Below, piece after piece: positions 1 to 5,387 of a stretch of DNA of 42,406 nucleotides (within the stretch, counting starts at the first letter, position 1; each line of letters opens with the position of its first letter). Source of the DNA: a virus; IMG/VR virus record IMGVR_UViG_3300010354_000186, positions 1-42,406 of that record. One strand, given 5' to 3'. The notes below the pieces were generated by a model. It was not told the origin of the DNA. It ran no database searches and worked only from the letters and a program-made list of their open reading frames with translations. Both the position numbers and the translations under genes were made by a program.

Positions 1-204
1 CACGCTTTTAACATTTGGAACGGCACAGTTTCTAACCTTAAAGAGGTGCCCAGTTTGAGTGATAAAACGTTCCGTCACATTCAAGACTCCTACCGTGACG
101 CTGCTAAGATCATCACAAGCGTGTCAGGATCTTATCATTCAGCGGCACAAGTTCAGGCGATCACATGGGTCGCGTATCGTAGGATACACAAAAACCTAGT
201 GTGA
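1..204 (+). CDS. C-terminal end of an unrecognised small phage protein (5' partial)
   Basis: Frame 1 is open from the first base to a TGA at 202-204, giving 67 residues without a start codon, so the gene begins outside the window. The tail contains AQVQAITWVAYRRIH, a Q-A-x-x-W pattern that I loosely associate with the C-termini of some phage and plasmid proteins of unknown function (DUF7178-like). That resemblance is from memory and weak. The segment is basic and probably helical. It is followed 11 bases later by a strong hairpin, so it ends a transcription unit. Function is unknown. Confidence 0.6.
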   Translation, partial: HAFNIWNGTVSNLKEVPSLSDKTFRHIQDSYRDAAKIITSVSGSYHSAAQVQAITWVAYRRIHKNLV

Positions 205-215
205 ACGATTGTTAC

Positions 216-235
216 GGGGGGCACGGTTGCCCCCC
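216..235 (+). terminator. GC-rich hairpin after the first gene
   Basis: Arms GGGGGGCA (216-223) and TGCCCCCC (228-235) form a perfect 8-bp stem with the 4-base loop CGGT. There is no downstream T-run, so it is either a non-canonical terminator or an RNA-stabilising 3' end. Similar hairpins follow most genes in the first 1.9 kb. Confidence 0.6.
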
Positions 236-246
236 CTCCCATGCTG

Positions 247-277
247 TAGGATAGCAAGGTCAACACGGGACACCCCC
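247..277 (+). promoter_or_regulatory. Possible promoter and leader for the 64-residue gene
   Basis: TAGGAT (247-252) resembles a -10 box. It is followed by CAACACGGGACACCCC, which resembles the leader after the two better promoters at 974 and 1324 (AGCGGGACA and its pyrimidine-rich complement). The start codon at 278 follows directly, without a Shine-Dalgarno sequence. No -35 box is evident. Confidence 0.35.
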
Positions 278-472
278 ATGATCAACACCTTCTACGTTGC
301 CTGCCCTGCCCTTGGTGAGGGTGAGACTGTGACAGACTATGATCGTGCCACTGATCTCTGTTTTTCGATGCATCAGGAAAGTGACTCCTACGCTTACATC
401 CGCGACGCTGCGGGTAACATTGTGGGAGAGTATGGTGATGTGATTCAAGGGATCGCAGATCTGCTGTTCTGA
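278..472 (+). CDS. Small acidic protein, unknown function
   Basis: 64 residues. The ATG at 278 is preferred over the upstream in-frame start at 209, because 209 would place the hairpin at 216-235 and the likely promoter inside the gene. The protein is acidic and contains a segment typical of a beta-hairpin (AYIRDAAGNIVGEYGDVIQG, roughly residues 39-58), then a hydrophobic end. No family is recognised. It lies between two hairpins (216-235 and 484-503), so it looks like a single-gene unit. Such tiny acidic proteins are typical of phage early regions, where many act on host proteins, but nothing here shows that for this one. Confidence 0.6.
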   Translation: MINTFYVACPALGEGETVTDYDRATDLCFSMHQESDSYAYIRDAAGNIVGEYGDVIQGIADLLF

Positions 473-483
473 TTAACATTCAA

Positions 484-503
484 GGGGGAGAAAAATCTCC
501 CCC
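484..503 (+). terminator. GC-rich hairpin between small genes
   Basis: Arms GGGGGAGA (484-491) and TCTCCCCC (496-503) form a perfect 8-bp stem with loop AAAA. It lies 11 bases after the stop of the 64-residue gene. It is nearly identical to the hairpin at 1626-1644, which suggests a repeated element. Confidence 0.6.
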
Positions 504-529
504 AATTCTTCACTCTCAAACCTAAAATC

Positions 530-691
530 ATGGCAATCGGAATCACTATTCGCTACCAAACTCCCTACAATTCTTGTGAGTGGAGACAGCAAACGTTTGC
601 TACCGTTGATGAGGCAAAGCGTATGGTTGAATTCTACAAATCATGCGGATCTCCTGCTGAGATTGTTACTTTCCGCGAGGGTCAAAAATGA
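530..691 (+). CDS. Small protein, unknown; first gene of a three-gene overlapping unit
   Basis: 53 residues starting with MAIGITIRYQTP and ending at the TGA at 689-691. It has a beta-strand-like start, then a helix containing TVDEAKRMVEFYKSCG (about residues 25-40), then a strand (PAEIVTF). This is the size and pattern of a small alpha/beta protein, but no family is recognised. The start lies in the context CCTAAAATCATG, close to the TAAGATCATG seen at other starts in this array. Its stop overlaps the start of the next gene by ATGA, so the two are probably translationally coupled. Confidence 0.6.
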   Translation: MAIGITIRYQTPYNSCEWRQQTFATVDEAKRMVEFYKSCGSPAEIVTFREGQK

Positions 692-798
692 GAACTTTCA
701 TGATCATTTTTGTGGTTATGTTTCTTATGTCACCGTCAGTGAGGAACACTACCGCTAACACTTTGCACACTGCCGCTAACATCATTTCAGCACAATGA
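688..798 (+). CDS. Tiny single-span membrane or signal-bearing peptide
   Basis: 36 residues. The start overlaps the previous stop (ATGA at 688-691), and its own stop overlaps the next start (ATGA at 795-798). After MRT comes a strongly hydrophobic stretch, FMIIFVVMFLM, followed by a polar Thr/Asn/Ala-rich tail. It could be a transmembrane peptide with a short tail or a signal sequence with a very small secreted portion. The double ATGA overlap is the main argument that it is real. No family is recognised. Confidence 0.5.
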   Translation: MRTFMIIFVVMFLMSPSVRNTTANTLHTAANIISAQ

Positions 799-968
799 AT
801 CATCCTTCCCGCCTCCGTTTCAAACTACCTGCAGAAAGAATTGCAGAACTAGTTGAAAAGAATTGCACAGTACTATCTGACGCTGAATGGATGCAATTTT
901 TTGAGGAAGTCAACATTATTTCAGATTGTGACAGGATCCGCACCTGGCAACCTGAGTGGGCATCCTGA
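795..968 (+). CDS. Small protein, unknown; third gene of the overlapping unit
   Basis: 57 residues beginning MNHPSRLRFKLPAERIAEL and ending EWAS before the TGA at 966-968. It is predicted largely helical, with a basic N-terminus and an acidic, tryptophan-containing C-terminal half. No family is recognised. It overlaps the upstream gene by four bases, which supports co-translation. A promoter-like box at 974 begins six bases after its stop, so the unit ends here. Confidence 0.55.
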   Translation: MNHPSRLRFKLPAERIAELVEKNCTVLSDAEWMQFFEEVNIISDCDRIRTWQPEWAS

Positions 969-969
969 C

Positions 970-1022
970 CCCCTATACTGATCTCAAGCGGGACAGGGAT
1001 CCCGCCTCACCCTTCTAAGATC
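970..1022 (+). promoter_or_regulatory. Promoter and structured leader for the winged-helix gene
   Basis: TATACT (974-979) is a good -10 box. Ten bases later a stem starts: GCGGGA (988-993) pairs with TCCCGC (1000-1005). The leader then reads into CTTCTAAGATCATG (1012-1025), which includes the start codon. The element CCCCTA...TTCAAGCGGGACA recurs in the same length and register before the gene at 1368. No Shine-Dalgarno sequence and no clear -35 box are visible. Confidence 0.55.
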
Positions 1023-1283
1023 ATGCTCGCATCCATCATCCGCGCCGCGATCCGCTCCCATCTCATCAGCAACGGTGAGCACACTTGCTCCGAACTGGTA
1101 CGGGCAATGGGACTCGATCCCCGCCGCCATAAGGGTACGATTCATGCCCTTATGGTTGATCTGGAAACCGCTGGCGTCCTGCAGGCGACCCGCACCGCAA
1201 ACGGCAAGCGTGATAAGTGGAGCATCTCCGCTGATCAGATTCGCAAGCGGGATCGTATCATCGCTGCACTTTCTGGAGTGTGA
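1023..1283 (+). CDS. Small winged-helix DNA-binding-like protein
   Basis: 86 residues. The order is helix (SIIRAAIRSHLIS), a short helix with CSELVRAMGLDP, a recognition-helix-like stretch (KGTIHALMVDLETAGV, about residues 38-53), then a basic turn and strand (ATRTANGKRDKWSIS) that would be the wing. This matches the plan of winged-helix or replication/transcription-regulator domains with the usual L-x-x-x-G-V-L ending of the recognition helix. The family assignment is inferred from pattern only. It has its own promoter and is closed by a hairpin. A role in controlling early transcription is possible but unproven. Confidence 0.65.
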   Translation: MLASIIRAAIRSHLISNGEHTCSELVRAMGLDPRRHKGTIHALMVDLETAGVLQATRTANGKRDKWSISADQIRKRDRIIAALSGV

Positions 1284-1295
1284 ACTAATGTTAAC

Positions 1296-1317
1296 GGGGG
1301 CGCTCTAGGGTGCCCCC
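1296..1317 (+). terminator. GC-rich hairpin immediately before a promoter
   Basis: GGGGGCG (1296-1302) pairs with TGCCCCC (1311-1317), seven pairs including one G-U, with an 8-base loop. It ends the winged-helix unit. Only six bases separate it from the -10-like box at 1324, so any -35 contacts of the next promoter would fall inside this hairpin. Confidence 0.6.
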
Positions 1318-1319
1318 AT

Positions 1320-1367
1320 CCCCTAAGATACATTCAAGCGGGACACACCCGCACCGCTTCTAAGATC
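1320..1367 (+). promoter_or_regulatory. Promoter and structured leader for the 83-residue gene
   Basis: TAAGAT (1324-1329) is the -10-like box, followed by TTCAAGCGGGACA and a stem of GCGGG with CCCGC. The leader ends CTTCTAAGATCATG (1357-1370), identical over 14 bases to the leader end at 1012-1025. It is the second full copy of the cassette seen at 970-1022. Confidence 0.55.
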
Positions 1368-1619
1368 ATGACCTTTGATTCTTTCGTTTGTGATCCTCAG
1401 GTTGAGGATCTCGTTTACATCCCCACCGAGCAAGATTGGGAGGATGTATTCTCTGAAGATGAGGAGCATAAGTTCCTTTTCTACGGTTTCCGTATTGATA
1501 CTGGAATCCATGATCTGCTCGCTTATCTTGCTCCCACTGCAGATGAGGCACTCGCTAAGTGCCAAAAAAACAATCCTAAGTTTCAGATCGTGCGCTGGGA
1601 TGTAGCAGACAACTTCTAA
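1368..1619 (+). CDS. Small acidic protein, unknown function
   Basis: 83 residues, strongly acidic in the N-terminal half (TEQDWEDVFSEDEEHK). The C-terminal half contains TADEALAKCQKNNPKFQIVRWD, a helix-strand arrangement common in small phage proteins that present a DEA helix. No family is recognised. It is a single-gene unit with promoter cassette 1320-1367 upstream and hairpin 1626-1644 downstream. A DNA-mimic or host-takeover role would be speculation based only on charge and position. Confidence 0.6.
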   Translation: MTFDSFVCDPQVEDLVYIPTEQDWEDVFSEDEEHKFLFYGFRIDTGIHDLLAYLAPTADEALAKCQKNNPKFQIVRWDVADNF

Positions 1620-1625
1620 CAATCA

Positions 1626-1644
1626 GGGGGAGACAATCTCCCCC
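1626..1644 (+). terminator. GC-rich hairpin between small genes
   Basis: Arms GGGGGAGA (1626-1633) and TCTCCCCC (1637-1644) form a perfect 8-bp stem with loop CAA. The arms are identical to those of the hairpin at 484-503; only the loop differs. Confidence 0.6.
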
Positions 1645-1670
1645 CTTCGTTCACACTATCATCACAGATC

Positions 1671-1853
1671 ATGCGTATTCAAACCCCTTTCAAGTTTCAG
1701 AAATTTTTCTACTTCGGACTTGATACATCTGCACGGGTTGGTGATGAGTTGCTCGCTGCAGGGATTGGTAGATTTTACATTGGAATCTATCCTATCCGTC
1801 GCGGTTATGATCTGAGCGTTGGTGTTTGTGACACTAACGGTTGTATCAGTTAG
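1671..1853 (+). CDS. Small protein, unknown function
   Basis: 60 residues, rich in aromatic residues and glycine (FKFQKFFYFGLDTS, GIGRFYIGIYPIRRGYD). It looks like a compact beta-rich fold. The start context is CAGATCATG, close to the TAAGATCATG of neighbouring genes. It lies 26 bases after a hairpin, without an obvious promoter, and is followed by the strong hairpin at 1865-1893. No family is recognised. Confidence 0.55.
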   Translation: MRIQTPFKFQKFFYFGLDTSARVGDELLAAGIGRFYIGIYPIRRGYDLSVGVCDTNGCIS

Positions 1854-1864
1854 CAACACTTAGC

Positions 1865-1893
1865 GGGTGCTGAGTTCTTTATACTTAGCACCC
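1865..1893 (+). terminator. Strong hairpin closing the small-gene array
   Basis: GGGTGCTGAG (1865-1874) pairs with CTTAGCACCC (1884-1893), ten pairs including one G-U, with a 9-base loop TTCTTTATA. It lies 11 bases after the stop of the 60-residue gene. No T-run follows. Confidence 0.65.
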
Positions 1894-1911
1894 CTATTCG
1901 TGCGTGCTGAT

Positions 1912-1940
1912 TTGACAGTTATACGGTATAACGTTATCGT
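1912..1940 (+). promoter_or_regulatory. Sigma70-like promoter with a perfect dyad in its spacer
   Basis: TTGACA (1912-1917) is a perfect -35. Exactly 17 bases later comes TATCGT (1935-1940), a weak -10 (four of six). The spacer holds the inverted repeat GTTATAC-G-GTATAAC (1918-1932), placed as a repressor operator would be. The nearest convincing downstream gene starts at 2173, so the leader would be long and would include the stem-loop cluster at 2031-2140. Confidence 0.45.
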
Positions 1941-2030
1941 TATGGCGGCGGGCGTGCCCCCCTTAGCTAAAATGCCTAACTACCCTAACCTACAGAGGTG
2001 ACAATTCGCGTGTGTGATTCTATGTTCATA

Positions 2031-2140
2031 AAAAAATTTCCGCAGAAAAATTTTTCGCCCATAAGGTTCATCTATAAGAACCTCTACGGCACTTCCATAA
2101 CTCTCAAAGATGAGTTATACTACATCTGGATATGCATCCA
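2031..2140 (+). ncRNA. Cluster of small stem-loops in the 1,854-2,172 gap; possible structured leader or small RNA
   Basis: This 319-base gap has no convincing gene. It contains, in order: a direct repeat of the type AAAAATTT-CGC (about 2033-2044 and 2046-2058), the second copy including the palindrome GAAAAATTTTTC (2045-2056); AGGTTC/GAACCT (2064-2069, 2078-2083), with possible outer pairs GCC/GGC; ATAACTC/GAGTTAT (2097-2103, 2112-2118); and TGGAT/ATCCA (2127-2131, 2136-2140). Consecutive stems after a promoter suggest a structured RNA. A 66-codon reading frame opening with GTG at 1998 crosses the region but looks accidental. Confidence 0.3.
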
Positions 2141-2172
2141 AGAAACCTCCAAAATTATGTGCTTGAACTTCT

Positions 2173-2331
2173 ATGAGACCCTCCACAAATCGCTATAAGC
2201 GTCGTCCTAGACCTTATTGGAACTTCTGGCGTGTAGTCTTGGCGGGTTGGGTTATCCGATATCCTAAGATCGTTTTTCTACCCCTCGGTTTTGTTCTTTT
2301 TATGATATATAATGTTGTTAGTAGTAGATGA
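2173..2331 (+). CDS. Small basic single-span membrane protein
   Basis: 52 residues. The N-terminus is very basic (NRYKRRPRPYWNFWR) and is followed by two hydrophobic stretches, VVLAGWVI and IVFLPLGFVLFMIY, the second long enough for one membrane span. The positive-inside rule would place the N-terminus in the cytoplasm. It resembles a short membrane protein I associate with T4-like cyanophages, but the match is from memory. Eight bases separate it from the next gene, so the two are probably co-transcribed. Function is unknown. Confidence 0.6.
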   Translation: MRPSTNRYKRRPRPYWNFWRVVLAGWVIRYPKIVFLPLGFVLFMIYNVVSSR

Positions 2332-2338
2332 TACGGTT

Positions 2339-2506
2339 ATGGAAAAGATTTATCACATTTACAATAAAGATAATCAGTGTGTATCTCCATGTTTATCTGA
2401 GGAAGAATTCAGAGTAAAGTGGAACCATCTCACAGGGGAAAAGGAAGAGTATGAGTATGAAGAATTAGAGAATAATCGCACAATTACTGAGAATGCTTCC
2501 TATTGA
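2339..2506 (+). CDS. Conserved cyanophage small protein, unknown function
   Basis: 55 residues beginning MEKIYHIYNKDNQCV. The ATG at 2339 is chosen over the in-frame start at 2312, because that start lies inside the upstream gene and the MEKIYHIY start is what I remember from cyanophage relatives. The middle (SEEEFRVKWNHLTG) is a helix, and the C-terminal half is acidic with a YEELENN motif. The stop lies inside the -35 box of the next promoter. No biochemical role is known to me. Confidence 0.65.
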   Translation: MEKIYHIYNKDNQCVSPCLSEEEFRVKWNHLTGEKEEYEYEELENNRTITENASY

Positions 2507-2531
2507 CAAACGCTAAATAGAACGATAAAAT
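2503..2531 (+). promoter_or_regulatory. Consensus sigma70-type promoter for the glycosyltransferase-like gene
   Basis: TTGACA (2503-2508), a 17-base spacer and TAAAAT (2526-2531) differ from the full bacterial consensus at one position. The -35 overlaps the stop codon of the previous gene. The start codon at 2556 lies 25 bases after the -10. This suggests that the host RNA polymerase transcribes this gene without the phage late sigma factor. Confidence 0.65.
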
Positions 2532-2555
2532 TGACATTGAAGGTTATTTCAACTT

Positions 2556-3323
2556 ATGGCAAAAGGATTCACTGTTAAAGCCACAGCACCCACAAAACCA
2601 AAAGAAGAGTGGGACTATGATGCAATTAAAGAAAGAATGAAAGGTAAGTCAATTGTATTCTGCTTACCTGGTCGTGGATGCTCTTACGCATTCCTAAAGA
2701 GTTTTGTACAACTGTGTTTTGACATGGTACAAAACCAAATGAGCATTCAGATTTCTCAAGATTACTCGTCAATGGTTAACTTTGCACGTTGTAAGTGTCT
2801 AGGTGCAAATGTTCTCCGTGGTCCAAACCAAGTACCTTGGGATGGAAAACTGCAATATGATTATCAACTCTGGATTGATAACGATATTGTGTTTAACTCT
2901 GAGAAGTTCTGGCAACTTTGTGATCTTGCAGTTCCTGCAGAAGGTGAAGAAAAAGAAATCGCTTGTGGATGGTACGCTACTGAAGATGGTCACACTACTT
3001 CCGTTGCTCACTGGTTAGATGAAGAAGATTTCCGCCGCAATGGTGGTGTAATGAACCACGAGACCGTGGAGAGCATCTCTAAGCGTCGTAAACCCTTCAC
3101 AGTGGATTACACGGGATTTGGTTGGGTAATGATCCGTAAAGGTGTCTTTGAGCGTCTTGAGTACCCCTGGTTTGCTCCTAAGATGCAAGTCTTTGAATCA
3201 GGAAATGTTCAAGATATGTGTGGAGAAGACGTTTCGTTCTGTCTCGATGCAAAAGAAGCAGGTATGGAAACCTGGTGCGACCCTCGTATCAGAGTTGGAC
3301 ACGAAAAAACTCGGGTAATCTGA
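2556..3323 (+). CDS. Glycosyltransferase-like protein (GT-A type DxD motif)
   Basis: 255 residues. An early strand-loop, KSIVFCLPGRGCSYAF (about residues 31-46), is followed by a helix, then NFARCKCLG and YDYQLWIDNDIVF, in which D108-N-D110 is the DxD motif that binds the metal and sugar nucleotide in GT-A transferases. A glycine/tryptophan-rich acceptor region (CGWYATEDGH) and a C-terminal segment with MCGEDVSFCLDAKEAG follow; such an E-D segment after the acceptor region is usual in these folds. Similar proteins are annotated as glycosyltransferases in T4-like cyanophages. Donor and acceptor are unknown. It could modify a virion protein or host surface glycan. The last base of its stop is the first base of the next start. 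Confidence 0.65.
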   Translation: MAKGFTVKATAPTKPKEEWDYDAIKERMKGKSIVFCLPGRGCSYAFLKSFVQLCFDMVQNQMSIQISQDYSSMVNFARCKCLGANVLRGPNQVPWDGKLQYDYQLWIDNDIVFNSEKFWQLCDLAVPAEGEEKEIACGWYATEDGHTTSVAHWLDEEDFRRNGGVMNHETVESISKRRKPFTVDYTGFGWVMIRKGVFERLEYPWFAPKMQVFESGNVQDMCGEDVSFCLDAKEAGMETWCDPRIRVGHEKTRVI

Positions 3324-3475
3324 TGAAAAAGTTTAATGTTTTTTATAAGGGGCAGAAAGTATTTGAAAATTTATCTTATGATGAAACTGCTGATGCCCTT
3401 CATGAACTTGCATTAAAGTATTATGAAAATGAACAAATTGATCCTAATGATATCCAAATGGAGGAAATTGACTAA
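3323..3475 (+). CDS. Small acidic protein, unknown; overlaps its neighbours by one base
   Basis: 50 residues, MKKFNVFYKGQKVFENLSYD and onward, ending QMEEID. It starts with a beta-hairpin-like segment followed by a helix (ETADALHELALKYYEN), and the end is acidic. The ATG at 3323 shares a base with the TGA of the glycosyltransferase-like gene, and its TAA shares a base with the following ATG. An alternative in-frame start at 3218 lies inside the upstream gene and is rejected. No family is recognised; it looks like a small alpha/beta phage protein. Confidence 0.65.
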   Translation: MKKFNVFYKGQKVFENLSYDETADALHELALKYYENEQIDPNDIQMEEID

Positions 3476-3630
3476 TGGCTGCAAAATCTAAGTCTACTGG
3501 TTCTTATAAGGCAAAAACTTATGTTCCTGGTCCACCGAAAAAGTCTCGACAAGGAATGGGTAATGGAACCAAGTATGCCGCTACGTCTCGCAATGGTGCT
3601 CGTAAACCCTATAGGGGACAAGGAAAATAG
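3475..3630 (+). CDS. Small, very basic, glycine-rich protein conserved in cyanophages
   Basis: 51 residues, starting MAAKSKSTGSYKAKTYVPGP and ending RKPYRGQGK. It contains a high proportion of Lys and Arg, few hydrophobic residues and the motif YVPGPPKKSRQG, so it is probably disordered and nucleic-acid- or virion-associated. I recall similar SKSTGSYKAK...PGPPKK proteins in T4-like cyanophages near the structural genes, but no function. The ATG shares a base with the preceding stop (TAATG). It closes the unit driven from 2503. Confidence 0.65.
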   Translation: MAAKSKSTGSYKAKTYVPGPPKKSRQGMGNGTKYAATSRNGARKPYRGQGK

Positions 3631-3633
3631 AAT

Positions 3634-4086
3634 ATGAGTGACAAAGAAGCATATATTCGCAAATGGATTAAAAATGTATCTAAACAAAGACCAGAATTAG
3701 GTAATTTTTCCATTTGTCCCTTTGCTTCTAAGTCAAAAACTTACATAAAAGAGTGTTTAATTAGCGACATTGTACCTGTTTCTGGGTATGATGTCGCTAT
3801 TTTTATATTAGATAATGGTTTAACTTTAGAAAAACTACTAGAGTGGGTTTCTTTTTATAATAAACAGTACCCAGAGTATAAATTTTTTGAAGATACTGCA
3901 GAAAGGATCACATATATAAGTGGTGTTCAAACCAATAATGGTAAATATAATCTAATTTTATGCCAACCAAAAGAAAAATTAGCAAAATTTAGAAAAAAAT
4001 TACTAAAAACTGACTATTACAAATACTGGAGTGACGAATACTTGAGAGAAATATTACAGGAAGACTATCATTTACTTAAAAAATAA
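3634..4086 (+). CDS. Unknown protein, first gene of the amidinotransferase/SGNH operon
   Basis: 150 residues. Visible features are GNFSICPFASKS (about residues 23-34), the strand-like VSGYDVAIFILDNG (about 49-62), a helix LEKLLEWVSFYNKQYP, a second strand YNLILCQPKEKL, and a lysine-rich helical end. The mixture suggests an alpha/beta fold. CPFAxKS recalls small proteins of the DUF1415 type, but I cannot support that assignment. It starts three bases after the previous stop and ends two bases before the amidinotransferase start, so it probably works with the next two genes. Codon use is more AT-rich than in the genes upstream. Confidence 0.6.
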   Translation: MSDKEAYIRKWIKNVSKQRPELGNFSICPFASKSKTYIKECLISDIVPVSGYDVAIFILDNGLTLEKLLEWVSFYNKQYPEYKFFEDTAERITYISGVQTNNGKYNLILCQPKEKLAKFRKKLLKTDYYKYWSDEYLREILQEDYHLLKK

Positions 4087-4088
4087 TT

Positions 4089-5387
4089 ATGCTATCAGTT
4101 TATCAACATTGGGATCCCCTAAAAGTCTGCCTTGTAGGTAGAAGTTACCCACCAGAATTTTATAGTTTCATAGAAAATCCCAAAGTTCGTTCTGTTATGG
4201 AGCGAATTGCCATAGAAACAGAAGAAGATTACCAAAAATTAATTACATTATTAGAAAAATTTAAAGTAAAAGTAATAAGAACTGATATATCTGATAATTT
4301 TGATGTTTATTTTGATGAAAAAAGTAGAAAATATTATCCACCACCAATGTGTCCTAGGGACTACACTGGAATGTTTGGCAACAGATTTTTTGTTCCAGAT
4401 AAAGATTATGGTAATCTAATGAAATTGTATGAACAATCTCTAGAAAATAAAGATTTTACTAATGATGACTTTCTACAAGCATTGTGTTGTTTTAATATTA
4501 GAGATAAAGTTCAAAGTTTTGGGTGTGATGAAGATATACTTGTATTTTTATTAGAGTATTATGCTACATTAAAATCAAATTCAATGTCTCACTGCACTAC
4601 GAATACAAATTTTGACCCATTTAAAACAGTTAAAGAATTTGTTTTAAGTTGTGATAATGAATTGGTTTTAGAGAACGGAGTTAATACTGCAGTTACAACT
4701 AGAATTGGTAAAGATTTAATTTTTGGTGGTGTCCATCCTAAAGGAGGATTGAATCATTGTTTAAGTATAATAAAAAAATATTTTAAAGACTATAGATGCC
4801 ATATCATCAGAGAAGTTTGTGGTCATACCGATGCCTCATTTTGCCCAGTAAAACCTGGATTGGTTGTTAGTTTAAATAAACCATATAGACACGAAAAAAC
4901 ATTTCCTGAATGGGAAGTAGTTTCATTAAAAAATCAAAGTTGGCATAAAGTTAAACCTTTTTTAGATTTAAAGAAAAAAAATAAAGGAAAATGGTGGGTT
5001 CCTGGAGAAGAATATAATAATGATTTTACTGACTTTGTTGAATCTTGGTTAAATGATTGGGTCTATTATGTTGAAGAAACAGTTTTTGATGTTAATATTT
5101 TGGTAATTGACGAAAATAACGTAGTCTGTAATAACTACAATAAAGATGTTTTTGATGCCTTTGAAAGGCATAATATAACTGCTCACATTATTAATTTTAG
5201 GCATAGGTATTTTTGGGATGGTGGTTTACATTGTATTACTAGTGATTTAGATAGAGAAGGAATTCAAAAAAATTATTTTCCAGAAAAAAATAAACAAATT
5301 TATCTTTATGGTGAAAGTTATGCTGATATTATGAATAAATATAAAAAAGATTTGCAAAACTATAAAAATAGGATTAATATAGTATGA
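4089..5387 (+). CDS. Amidinotransferase-like enzyme (guanidino-modifying, pentein fold)
   Basis: 432 residues. It carries the signature of the arginine:glycine amidinotransferase branch: MCPRDYTGMFGN with D91 in the PRD position, GHTDASFCPVKPGLVV with H246 and D248, and DGGLHCITSDLDREG with the nucleophilic C382. In this family the cysteine attacks the guanidino carbon of arginine, and the amidino group then passes to an amine acceptor or to water. An insertion rich in Lys and Trp (about residues 262-325) lies between the histidine and cysteine motifs and makes it longer than usual. No signal peptide is seen. It overlaps the next gene by ATGA. Substrate is unknown: transfer to glycine, a sugar amine or a protein, or a hydrolase or dihydrolase activity, are all possible. 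Confidence 0.75.
   Translation: MLSVYQHWDPLKVCLVGRSYPPEFYSFIENPKVRSVMERIAIETEEDYQKLITLLEKFKVKVIRTDISDNFDVYFDEKSRKYYPPPMCPRDYTGMFGNRFFVPDKDYGNLMKLYEQSLENKDFTNDDFLQALCCFNIRDKVQSFGCDEDILVFLLEYYATLKSNSMSHCTTNTNFDPFKTVKEFVLSCDNELVLENGVNTAVTTRIGKDLIFGGVHPKGGLNHCLSIIKKYFKDYRCHIIREVCGHTDASFCPVKPGLVVSLNKPYRHEKTFPEWEVVSLKNQSWHKVKPFLDLKKKNKGKWWVPGEEYNNDFTDFVESWLNDWVYYVEETVFDVNILVIDENNVVCNNYNKDVFDAFERHNITAHIINFRHRYFWDGGLHCITSDLDREGIQKNYFPEKNKQIYLYGESYADIMNKYKKDLQNYKNRINIV

Noticed and set aside
576-758. 60-codon + strand frame inside the 530-798 unit
   Set aside because: It overlaps three genes joined by ATGA overlaps in other frames. The coupled arrangement is the better explanation.
2057-2090. A tRNA-like fold around AGGTTC/GAACCT
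   Set aside because: No acceptor stem, T-loop consensus or CCA-adjacent structure can be found at the right spacing. No other tRNA was noticed in the window.
1998-2198. 66-codon frame starting with GTG before the membrane-protein gene
   Set aside because: It crosses a stem-loop cluster, overlaps the more convincing gene at 2173, uses rare-looking composition (many Cys, Ile, Lys in A/T runs) and has no recognisable pattern.
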